This document shows positions 54,923 through 64,000 of a stretch of 64,000 nt of DNA, piece after piece. Each line of letters starts with the position of its first letter. The first letter of the stretch is position 1. The stretch is from positions 62,001 through 126,000 of the forward strand of contig CAWZYM010000283.1 in NCBI GenBank assembly GCA_963966185.1. The letters run 5' to 3'. The translations under genes and the position numbers were made by a program. The DNA comes from Rhabditoides inermis (lineage: Eukaryota; Nematoda; Chromadorea; Rhabditida; Rhabditidae). The notes under the pieces were generated by a model. The model had not been told where the DNA came from, did not search any database, and worked only from the letters and a program-made list of their open reading frames with translations.

Positions 54923-56143
54923 TCACAGCAACGCGCAGCATTTGAAGTCGCGCCGCTTCGTCGCCTGCACATCATCGAGGGGTACGGTAGCGGAGACGGC
55001 GGGGGTGGAGGAGGCGGACGAGGAGCAGGAGTGGACGAGGTCGGCGGCGAGGTCGGAGAGCACGGGGTTGATGGCTGGAAGAAGGGGGAGGTGAGAGAGA
55101 GGAGAGAGAGAGAGAGAGAGAAAGAAAAAGATCCTCACCAGTGTTGTCGAATGCGGATATCTCGTAGAACTTGGCGTTGAGCTTCAATGCCTTTGCGAAT
55201 CCCTCGCCCCGCGCGATTACTCGCTTCGACTCCATGTCACACTGCAATGAGGAAGGAGGTGATCATTGTCTGCACGTCTGACTCTCTCTCTCTCTCTCTC
55301 TCTCGTTTTCGTTGACTTCCTCCTAACAACAACACTCACATAACCGAAACCCCGTAATGTTCGCTACACAAATTGTTTCCAGCACGTTTCTTTCGCCTTT
55401 CAATAGAACATCATTCGTGATAATTAACAATGGTACGCATTGCTTCACTCGAATAGGAAACACTCATAATCATGCCTCGCGCGTTCACATGTATGACTTT
55501 CTTGATCGAAGGCTGATTTCCGAGTACGTTTCACGCACTCTTCATAGAACCGTGATCATAACCATTATTCAATATGATCATTGAATAGAATAAAATGAAT
55601 CTCCTTTAAGTCTGAACTCCGTCCCACCTTGTTCCCGACCAGCACCAGAAGTGGGTCGTCCACGCCACAACAACGCGACAGGTCTGCAAGTAAACAAGTA
55701 AACAAAGAGATAAACAAGTAAACAACAGGTAAACAACCGTACCGTTAGCCCATCTGTCGACATCGTCGAAGGATGTCCTGCTGGTGACGTCATAGACAAT
55801 GATCGCAGCGGCCGCGTTTCGCATGTACATCGGCACCTACAGTAGTCAGATTAGACCTACAGTATGACTACAGTAACCTAATTCAATCTACAGTAACATG
55901 ACTTCCATGCAACTACAATAAGACCTACAGTAACCAGATTAGGACTACAGAAACCTCTTTCTCTCCACAGTAACATGACCTTTATCCTGTAGGAAGAGAT
56001 ACCGCGGATACAGTATCATTACAGTATCAAAAATCAAAGTACAGTAACCCTATCGTACCATGCATCGGAAGCGCTCCTGGCCGGCCGTGTCCCAGATCTG
56101 CATTTCCAGTCGCTCCTCTTCCACGTCACTGGAAAGAGAGGGT

Positions 56144-56187
<44 letters not shown>

Positions 56188-57944
56188 GAGAGAGAGAGAG
56201 GAAGAGAGAGAGAGAGAAAGAGAGAGGAAGAGAGAGAGGAAAAGAGAGAGAGAGAGAGAGAGAGAGAGGAAGAGAGAGGGAGAGGGTGAGAGAGAGAGAG
56301 AGAGAGAAGAAAGAAGAAAGAAAGAAAGAAAGAGAGGGCATGAGAGAGAGAAGAAAGAAAGAGAGGGCATGAGAGAGAGAGGGGGAGAGAGGAGGAGAGA
56401 GAGAGAGGGGGAGAGAGGAGGAGAGAGAGGGAGAGAGAGAGGGGGGAGACTCACGCATCGCAGCTGATAAATGACGCCCCAATAGTCGCGTTGAAGGGAG
56501 TCGGCACGGTGCCGAATCGGTGCTGGTAGATCATCGACGTCTTTCCCACGCCTAAATATTCAAAATACAGTAACCTGACACAGTAACTCGCTACAGTAAC
56601 TCGCTACAGTAACCCGCTACAGTAACTCGCTACAGTAACTCGCTACAGTAACTCGCTACAGTAACCCGCTACAGTAACCCGCTACAGTAACCCGCTACAG
56701 TAACTCGCTACAGTAACCCGCACTCACCCGAATTGCCGAGCACGACCACCTTCATCTTGTGGCGCGCAGGCTCCTTCTCGACCACCTCTTTCGTAATCGC
56801 CGCGCTCACCTGGAGGATACGGTAGGTGAGTACAGTAGTCCAATTTCAAAATACAGTACTCTTCCAACAACCGTTAGTTCATTTGGAGAACAGTAAACTA
56901 ACGAGGAGTGTCGTTAGAGCCACACTCTCGGATCCGAACCAAATTGATAGGATACCTTAGTTAGGACCCCAGACATCGATTCCTGGTGTTACTTTTTCCT
57001 ACGCGCCATATACGTTTTCACTACGAAAACGTACAGAGCTGGTTTTTTGCTACTTCATTCCACCTCTGGCGGTCAAAGACCGAGCCGTTGTGGCCTAGTG
57101 GTTAGCGCATCAGTCTGTCAGACCAGAGGTCCAGAGGCTGGAGTTCGAGTCCGTGCACTCGATTTTTGTTTTGCCAGCACTTTCTGGACTTTGCGTTTCT
57201 TGTTGATGGAGAAAACACAAATTACAAATTTTCACGCTTTGTTATAACTTTTTTCAAACTGAACGTTACAGCCAACACAATAAATCGTGTAAAGAAACAC
57301 AAAACGCAGTATAGTTGGACGACATTGGAAGCCTATAGCAAACGGTAAAAAAACATTTTTGTAGTTACAAACAGGTCGAAGCACTTCGTCACACAAAAAA
57401 ACTTTAAGTCCAAGTCCAGAAAGTATTGGCAAAACAAAAATCGTGTGCGCGGACTCGAACCCCAGCCTCTGGTCTGAGAGACTGATGCGCTAACCACTAG
57501 GCCACAACGGCTCGGTCTTTGACCGCCAGAGGTGGAATGAGGTAGCAAAAAACCAGCCCTGTACGTTTTCGTACTGCAAACGTATATGGCGCGTAGGAAA
57601 AAGTAACACCAGAAATCGATGTCTGGGGTCCTAACTAAGGTATCCTATCAATTTGGTTCGGATCCGAGAGTGTGGCTCTAACGACACTCCTCGTAAGGAA
57701 ACTACAGTAATGAAATCCAAACCACCGTATACCTCGTGTTCGCAGTCACGAACCGCGTCCCTGCACTTGCCGGAGGCGTACTTCATCTTAGTCGCCGTTG
57801 GAGACGTCTGAATCTTCTGCTCGACCTGGAGTACGGTATATTCGAAATACAGTAAGCCTTCCGAAATACAGTAACCAAATTAAAGTACCGTACCTTCTCG
57901 AACTGCTCGTGCTGGTTGATGCGCAGTGCGGCCACCATCGACAT
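54923..57944 (-). CDS. Rab family small GTPase (Rab5/Rab22-like) with N-terminal extension
   Basis: Rabs are membrane-bound GTP switches for vesicle traffic. Exons give, in order: an extension of about 65 residues starting at ATG 57944 (SMVAALRINQHEQFEK, then KMKYASGKCRDAV), KMKVVVLGNSG|VGKTSMIYQH (P-loop), FNATIGASFI (switch I with the effector Thr), LEMQIWDTAGQERFRCM (WDTAGQE, catalytic Gln kept), MYMRNAAAAIIVYDVTSR, VLVGNKCDMES (NKxD, base specificity) and FYEISAFDNT in place of the usual ETSAK. The C-terminus is DFKCCALL, a CALL box that predicts geranylgeranylation. MYMRNAAAAIIVYD is typical of the Rab5/21/22/31 branch. The extension is long for a Rab; the core Met at KMKVVV could be an alternative start. 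Confidence 0.85.
55526..55593 (+). ncRNA. predicted 21U-RNA locus 25
   Basis: Box 55526-55533; CAAT with T at 55573. In an intron of the Rab gene, antisense to it. Confidence 0.5.
56120..56460. repeat. (GA)n/(GAAAGA)n tract in a Rab intron
   Basis: About 310 bp purine tract between the switch-I exon (56458-56550) and the WDTAGQE exon (56058-56130). Confidence 0.95.
56579..56728. repeat. minisatellite of CTACAGTAACYCG (13 bp)
   Basis: About 11 tandem copies alternating TCG and CCG endings. Single ACAGTAACC units are scattered through the flanking Rab introns (55.85-56.05, 57.7-57.9 kb) and at 43.27-43.32 kb. Confidence 0.95.
57084..57160 (+). other. tRNA-like sequence, left arm
   Basis: GCCGTTGTGGCCTAGTGGTT resembles the 5' half of tRNA-Glu/Asp, and GAGTTCGAGTCC is a B-box. 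The anticodon arm does not fold well and has an 8-bp insertion relative to the other arm; a pseudo-tRNA is likely. Confidence 0.45.
57442..57512 (-). other. tRNA-like sequence, right arm
   Basis: Minus-strand copy of the same module with CAGTCTCTCAGACC in the anticodon region and GGGTTCGAGTCC as B-box. Closer to a Glu-type tRNA than the left copy, but the acceptor stem does not close. Confidence 0.45.
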
Positions 57945-57959
57945 TGGGGACCCACTGCA

Positions 57960-58088
57960 ATTGAATCGATAAATCGATAGTCGATCGATAGCGCATTATC
58001 AGAGATCGTGCGCTATCGGGTCGCGCGGTGAAACATAGATTAACTATTGCCACGGTGTTCTAGACATGCGGTATCAGTTGTCTCGGTC

Positions 58089-58130
<42 letters not shown>

Positions 58131-59550
58131 GTGAATAACTTCTAAAACATTTGCAGAGATAACCCTTCAAAAAGAAGCGACCAATTTCTTTTCAAAAACT
58201 TAGCGCATGAGCATGAGTAGTGAGTAGTGAGTACGGAAATCGAATACGTTGAAATGGTATCAGTAGCGCGGTACACGTCACTGTCTCGAAACCAGTCAAC
58301 AGCTTATCACGCTTCAACCGCGTCGATCATCAGGCCCCATTATAATTTCACGCTGACGCTGACGCGACGCTGCGTCAACGAAATCAATAGGCCCCATTAT
58401 ACTTTCACGCTGACGCTGACGCGACGCTGACGCTCCCGTGCAAAAGATGCAACTATTGATTTCGTTGACGCAGCGTGATCAAAATCGATAGGTGCATCTT
58501 TTGCACGGGAGGGTCAGCGTCGCGTCAGCGTCAGCGTGAAAGTATAATGGGGCCTATTATTTTATAGGCGTTCGATAACAACCTCCTCCCACTCACCACA
58601 CCCACAACTGCTACCATACTCGAGCGATCAATAACATTGCCGACGACCTTGAGGTGGAACGATCCAGTATATTAGATTACTGGTAATTTCTGGCAAAGTA
58701 GCCGGAGGGCACACGCCGGGTTGAGAGAAGCACGGGCGGGCAGGCAGGCATGTGTGGGTGTTTGATCGCAGATCTGGTGCGCTAGATAAACTGACCCGTC
58801 CCCCGGCCATATATGATAAATGAACGCGTGCGATTATGCAAATGAGATAGTATAAGGATGCGCTTGAAAGCGAGAGAAACATCATAGATCGGCGCGCGGG
58901 CTACGTGCATTGCACTTGGAAACAGGGAAGTGCATGTTATTCAATCAGCTAGAGTGATAATTCGAAACAAAGCAAACGATTTACAGTGGAAAGTGCAAGC
59001 GAACGCTCAAAAAAGAGCGGCGCACGCGGAAAGTGAGAAAACAGTAGCGTGAACTGAACTCGACCTAACAACAACCACCCCCAGAGACCACAAGTACTGC
59101 GCGCGCCGATAATTTCGCGTCGAAACACAAAGCAAACGAGTAGGCAAAACAGTGGTGATAAGCTATCAGAGGCGTTCCGAAACGAACAAAAAGAACAAAA
59201 ACGACTCATGGCGACGAAACAAGTGCGCAACACGAGAATGCAACCGGTAAACAAACTAGTAAACAAAGAGGGTTATTCTCACTGCGCGCGCGGGCGGCGG
59301 TGTCAGTGAAATGAGAGAGAGAGAGCGCGGTCGGGGGATGCCCTCTCTCTCTCCTCTCTCGCTGACCCCTCGGCTGTATCAATCTGTCGCTGACACCCCT
59401 CCACTGACCCTCGCCCAATCACACACTCTCTCGCCACTCTCTGCGCGATCATCAAAGCGAGACAGAGGGATGGATGTTATGCAATATTTACAGCAGAAAC
59501 ACATCAATCCAATATGGTCGATGATCTTTATGCAAATGTCGCGGGATCGA
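57960..59550. other. intergenic region upstream of the Rab gene
   Basis: No exon seen. Holds a foldback element (58331-58558), a (GA)n tract at 58090-58125 and GC-rich sequence 58860-59460. The Rab promoter should lie here. Confidence 0.4.
58331..58558. repeat. nested foldback of GCTGACGCTGACGCG repeats
   Basis: Arms of 77 bp (58386-58462 and 58482-58558) pair with about three mismatches. A third partial copy at 58331-58385 precedes them, and the centre (ATTGATTTCGTTGACGCAGC) pairs with the end of that third copy. All begin AGGCCCCATTATA. Confidence 0.85.
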
Positions 59551-59554
59551 TAAA

Positions 59555-60585
59555 TCAATAGTCGACGCTCCACACCTCGCTGTTCCACTTGCAGCGAATC
59601 ACGGTGCGACCGTACTTGGCTATCATCTCCTCGGCCAGCTGATAACGGGAGATCAATCAATAAATAAATAAATAAATACTCACCCTCACGTACGCCTCCT
59701 TACAGTACTCCTCGGAGCGACCTGGAATTTCGTCATAGAATGCAAGGGTTGCGTCATCGCATGAAATATGCAAATGGAGAAATGCCTCACCTCTCATGTC
59801 CTGCCAACTGAAGTACTTTCGACGTGCCTGGTCGTCCGCGTCGTCCAGACCCACTGAATTACGGTAACTACAGTAGTCCTAACCTTACAGTACTCATGCG
59901 GTAACTTAACCACGGAACGTCGGTATTGTATTGTGATGTGTAATTGTAGATCATAGAAATACCGTATGTAAACACTACCGTAACCCAACTACCGTACTTC
60001 GGTACTGTGGCGGGGCATCGCCGTGGACGGCTTGCTTGTAGAGGCCGTAGAGGCGGAGCTTCTCGGAGTCGGTGGGTGTGCCTGGAGAAAGAAGTACTTG
60101 TATTACAGTTCTATGCTCGCAATCATTCGCGCACAGTGGAGTAGATCAGAGGAAGACGGAGAGTCAGCTCACAGCAATAGCGCGCAAAACAAGAGAAGCA
60201 GACGGTTATGACACCGTATTTCGAACTGTAAGCGAGGTAGATGGAAAACTATCGCTCGGGCGCAGGATATATGCGAACTACGCCCGAACATCCATTTACT
60301 CCTTGCAAATCGCTTCAACACCTAAATCCACTTTAGAAACCACTTAAAAACAACCACAGGTGTGAGGTGAGATACGAGAAAAAAAAGACACGAAAAACGA
60401 AACAAACCACCTTTCAACCGCCGCATCTCCTCGGCTGCAATGTCGAAGGTGAGTCCGGTGGTCTTCTGAAATCTCTCTCTCCCTCTCCCTCTTCTCTCTC
60501 TCTCTCTCTCTCTCCTTCGCGTGCTCTCTCTCATTAAACATCAATAAACAAGTAAACAAACCTTCTCAAGGTCGCTGAGAGGCAT
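59555..60585 (-). CDS. acyl-CoA-binding protein (ACBP domain)
   Basis: ACBPs are about 90-residue cytosolic proteins that bind and transport long-chain acyl-CoA. Six minus-strand exons encode MPLSDLEK, TFDIAAEEMRRLKG, TDSEKLRLYGLYKQAVHGDA, DDQARRKYFSWQDMRG, RSEEYCKEAYVR and LAEEMIAKYGRTVI, stop at 59557-59555. FD.AA..V..L and LYGLYKQA..GD are the ACBP signatures, including the Tyr and Lys of the ligand site; KYFSW replaces the usual KW.AW. The small size fits a stand-alone ACBP with a C-terminal extension of about 10 residues. Its ATG is about 250 bp from the end of the upstream PTP-like gene, on the same strand, which is operon-like spacing in nematodes. Confidence 0.9.
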
Positions 60586-60839
60586 GGCGAATGCGTATGT
60601 CAATCGACTATTCAGCCTTCCTCGCTGGTCACTCGATCGGAGGCAATTTGTGTCGGAAAAACAGTGCGATCGGGCGAAAAATGAAGACACATTCAGTGTT
60701 GCAAATTCTTTATTGCTGCCAAAGTCACACAACACACCACACACGTTTAATTGTCTCGAAAAACGCAAGTTCTAAGTATAGGCTGTAAGAGATGGGATTG
60801 TAAGCTGTAAGCGAGAGGGAGAGAGGGAGTTCAGGCGGC

Positions 60840-60892
60840 GGCGTGGGAACAACGACACGTGTTGATGGTGACTGAAAGAGAGGGGTTGAGAG

Positions 60893-60944
<52 letters not shown>

Positions 60945-60982
60945 AAGAGAGAGGGGGGTTGAGAGAGAGGGGGTTGAGAGAG

Positions 60983-61020
<38 letters not shown>

Positions 61021-61442
61021 AGAGAGATGGGGAGGGTACCGTTGCCTCCTCCAGAGATATAGAACAGCTGGGCGCCGGGACGCTCGCCGTTCGGCAGGGC
61101 AGCATCCGAGGAGGGACACAGGATGTTCACTGAATGGTTTCAAATAAAAAAAAAACGCCATGATACCATTAGTTCTATGTGCGTTTTGCGAACAAAAACG
61201 TGTAACGTATCGATTAAGTGACAAAGAATCTCTTTTCCCTCTCTTCATCTCTCTCCCTCCCCCCCCTCCCTTACCCTGTCCGCTGTTCACAATAGTGACG
61301 GGTGCGTTGGCGGCGAGTGCGCGCGCCAATTCGGCCTGCTGCCCCGCCTGGCCCGGTCGGGCAGTAGTCGCTTGCAGGTTCTGGATCACACTCTGCGCTC
61401 CAGGTGGCGCCATAGCAGCAGTCTGAACAAGTACCTTTCTCT

Positions 61443-61502
<60 letters not shown>

Positions 61503-63378
61503 TTCTCTCTCTCTCTTTCTCTTTCTCTTTCTCTTTCTCTTTTTCTCTCTTTCTCTCTTTCTCTCTTCTCTCTCTTTCTCTCTTTCTCTCTTTCTCTCTT
61601 TCTCTCTTTCTCTCTTTCTCTCTTTCTCTCTCTCACTCTCTTTTCTCTTTCTCTCTTTCTCTCTCCCTCCCTCATCTCCCTCCCTCCCTCCCTACCTTGT
61701 CGGCAATGATGGGACCCTTTGCCATGGGCACTCCGACGGGCGGCCGGATGCCCCTGGTGGAGACTCTCTTTGCGGGCGAGCGAGCCACGGGCGGCGGCGC
61801 TTGGTCCACTTCAACGTAACAGTAAGCCACCGTACCCACCTCTGAAGCGGTCAAAGGGGGTAGCGCGAGAGGCGCGCCACTCACGCTTGACGATCTCCTT
61901 CTTGTTGGGCAGCGGCTCCTTCTCCCTCTCCTTCTCCCTCTCCCTCTCTTTCTCCCTCTCCCTCTCCTTCTCCTCCTCCGTCCTCCTCTGCCGCTCCTCC
62001 TCGTCGGTCCGCTCGCGACGCTTCTCCGCCTTCTCCGCCATTTTCTGCAAGCGGTCAAAGTTAAAGGAAAGTACCACTCTAAATTTCATGTCATGGATTC
62101 TTTTCGAATATGTAGTATGAACATGTCAAATTTCGGTGAATACAAAAATGTATTTCTCAATTTACAAAACTGAACTTCACAAAATATTATTAGTGAACAA
62201 TGATCCAATGGACCTCAAACGCGTATTTTACCAGAAAACGAGTTGAGAGAAGTATCTTTTCACTTCTACATGGTTCAGAGAAACTGTGGACAAAAGAAAT
62301 ATTTAATAGATATCGAGATTATAAAATAACAAACGTGAAACCAATCGTCGAAAACGAAACGTGCGACCGACAACTTTTCGTAGTGTATGGAACTGCCCCC
62401 GGTCTGCGCGCACACTCCGCGAGTGTGCGCGCAGACCGGGGGCAGTTTCCATACACTACGAAATTTACGAACACCTTTTTTACATATTCTGTTCATTTTC
62501 AGCATACATTATATTTATGAAAAGAGATTGTATTTTCATATATTTTTACGTGCTAGTTGTAGTTTATTCACAAAATTTAGAGTGGTATGCTCCTTGGTTT
62601 GAGATGCGATCAGCCCATCTGCCTTTCCCAAGTCATTTTTCTAAGGTTTTCCCAAGTTCCCAAGTTTCCCAACAGCTCATCCCAAGTCATTTTCTCGAAG
62701 TAGTTGTAAGTGCTTTGAAGCTATTCGACTAAGTAGTCTAATTCGGCTAATCAGTGATTCGATAATTCGGTGTTCGGATTTGGAGTAATTCGACTAAGTG
62801 GGATGAATAGAAGTAGTTGGAAGGTGTTTTGCAAAGCATTATGGAAATTGTCCGAAGGAGTAGTTTAAGAGGCTAATTGTAAAAAAATAAATAAATAAAT
62901 AATCCTCACCTTATTCCACTTGACCATCAGACCCTTGTAGTCGGAGAGAAACTTGTCGACGCTCTTGCGCTGCACTAGCTTCTCCTGCAACGCTCCGCCC
63001 ACTCAGACTCCGCCCACTTAGCCCCGCCCACTTAGCCCCGCCCCCACCTGCGCAAACAGCTCGAGCAGGCAGACGTGGAAGAAGGTGTAGTCGACGGGGC
63101 TGAACAACGCCTGCGCGCGCTGAGTGCGCAGCTCCTGAATCAATCGATAAGTAATCGATAATCGATCGATACCTTGAGCATCTGAATCATCGTGGTAGAT
63201 GCGTTGACGGCGATCATCGCGGAGGCGAAGTCGATGGCTGGAAACACAGTCTCCGCCAACTTCAGCCCCGCCCACTCACCGACAAAGCAGGAGCTGGGTC
63301 CGACGCCCGAGCCGCAGTGAACGACGATTGGAGAGTTGCCGCACTTTTCGATGGCGGCGTGGTGGACGGCTGGAGAGG

Positions 63379-63429
<51 letters not shown>

Positions 63430-64000
63430 TCTCCCTTCCTCCCCCTCTCTCTCCCTCTTTTTCTCTCTCTCTCTCTATCTCTCTCTCCTTTTCTCTTTCT
63501 CTCACTCGCTCTTCTCACCGATAACGGGAGCGGGATCGGCGGGCGCCTTGACAGTGTTCCAGCTCGTGAGACAGAAGTGGTGGACGAGGAGCGAGCCTTC
63601 TTTGCTAAATAGGAGTTTCTTTCTTTCTCTCTCTCTCTCCCTTTCTTTCTTTCCTCTCTCCCATCTCTTCCCTTCTCTCTCCCTCTCCCTCTCTCTCCTC
63701 CCTCTTTCCCCTCTTTCTCCCTCTCCCCCCTCTCTCTCTCCCCTTCTCTCCTTCCTCCCTCCCCCTCTTCTCACCCGTCACACTTGTACACCCTGTACTT
63801 GACGTCGGGATGCGGTGTCTTTTCGGCTGCCCGGTCCAAATGGATCGTGTACTCGCCGGCAGTCAACGGCAGCACGTCGTTCGGCCAGTACGGATGGCAA
63901 CGCTCCTTGTCGTCTGTAGGGTTACGGTACTTTCGGGTTACGGTACAGGTGCGGCGGGTGAGAAGAGAGGGAGAGAGGGGGGTGAAGGAGGGAGGGAGGG
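60840..64000 (-). CDS. tyrosine-phosphatase-like protein (pseudophosphatase), 5' end outside the window
   Basis: Exons from the window edge down: 63775-63909 (CHPYWPNDVLPLTAGEY), 63518-63603 (LLVHHFCLTSWNTV...PAD), 63282-63370 (IEKCGNSPIVVHCGSGVGPS), 63170-63240 (IDFASAMIAVNASTTMIQML), about 63050-63135 (ELRTQRAQALFSPVDYTFFH), 62912-62990 (RKSVDKFLSDYKGLMVKWNK) and 61886-62044 (Lys/Glu/Arg-rich coiled tail). Pro/Ala-rich exons follow at 61.7-61.85, 61.28-61.43 and 61.04-61.13 kb. The fold signatures LR.QR..AL.S..DY.F and the HC..G.G loop identify a PTP. The P-loop Arg is Pro (codon 63296-63298) and the WPD Asp is absent (SWNT), so catalysis should be lost while substrate binding could remain. 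The exact stop near 60.84 kb is uncertain. Confidence 0.75.
60895..61030. repeat. (GA)n tract
   Basis: Purine repeat in the last intron of the PTP-like gene. Confidence 0.9.
61438..61680. repeat. (CT)n/(CTTTCT)n tract
   Basis: About 240 bp polypyrimidine in an intron of the PTP-like gene, abutting the exon 61277-61427. Confidence 0.95.
62061..62594. mobile_element. TTAA hairpin MITE, copy 2
   Basis: The left end is TTAA|AGGAAAGTACCACTCTAA at 62061-62082. The right end is an inverted, slightly diverged copy finishing at 62594, where TTAA has become TGGT. The central hairpin is 39-40 bp (62379-62417 / 62421-62460) with one bulge. The right flank of copy 1 and left flank of copy 2 both show TTAA, so the family is TTAA-targeting. 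Confidence 0.8.
63378..63775. repeat. CT-rich tracts around a PTP exon
   Basis: Two polypyrimidine blocks, 63378-63505 and 63610-63775, enclose the exon at 63518-63603. Confidence 0.9.

Larger units (their letters stand above)
56901..57694. mobile_element. foldback element carrying a tRNA-like module in each arm
   Basis: The termini ACGAGGAGTGTCGTTAGAG are inverted at 56901 and 57694. The arms stay similar for about 280 bp and meet in a unique centre of about 230 bp. Each arm has a tRNA-like unit (57084-57160 plus; 57442-57512 minus). Inserted in a Rab intron. Confidence 0.8.

Noticed and set aside
57084..57512. Two functional tRNA genes
   Set aside because: A and B boxes are good, but the acceptor and anticodon stems do not close by eye and the copies lie in a foldback element, so I list them as tRNA-like.

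Overview
The window is animal genomic DNA, and I read it as nematode. Genes are split into many short exons by small introns ending in (T)TTCAG or TTAG. Several first exons have an acceptor AG directly at or one to three bases before the ATG, as for spliced-leader trans-splicing. A degenerate tyrosine-phosphatase and a TTBK/CK1-like kinase fit the large nematode expansions of these families. About 25 copies of an ACGTTTCA/ATGTTTCA box, each with a YRNT about 38-40 nt downstream, match the layout of nematode type-I 21U-RNA (piRNA) genes. I cannot name the species. Simple repeats, mostly (GA)n/(CT)n, are very abundant and often sit against splice sites.

Layout, plus-strand part (about 0-17.7 kb): the last exons of RNA polymerase II RPB1 (CTD heptads), a SOX-type HMG-box gene with an in-frame TAG, a multi-exon KDZ-transposase-like gene (2.6-6.5 kb), decayed minus-strand exons (6.7-9.6 kb) hosting a TTAA-flanked MITE, a gene-poor stretch (9.9-11.6 kb), and a long gene (11.7-17.7 kb) whose exons join in frame into a five-TM prominin-like region, a PTP domain and a TTBK/CK1-like kinase.

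Minus-strand part (about 18-64 kb): an unrecognised acidic/adaptin-ear-like gene (18.4-26.5 kb); VPS35L, the large subunit of the endosomal Retriever complex (26.7-45.2 kb, about 27 exons); a proline/glycine-rich gene with PWE motifs (46.3-54.5 kb); a Rab5/22-like GTPase (54.9-57.9 kb); an acyl-CoA-binding protein (59.6-60.6 kb); and the 3' part of a catalytically dead PTP (60.8 kb to the window end). Their introns hold LINE fragments, foldback elements, tRNA-like modules, MITEs and the predicted 21U-RNA loci. VPS35L and the Rab both act in endosomal traffic, but I see no proof that they are co-regulated.

The two results most worth checking are the predicted 21U-RNA cluster (26.8-55.6 kb) and the prominin-PTP-kinase fusion. 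Exon borders were read by eye and carry an uncertainty of a few bases, more where stated.
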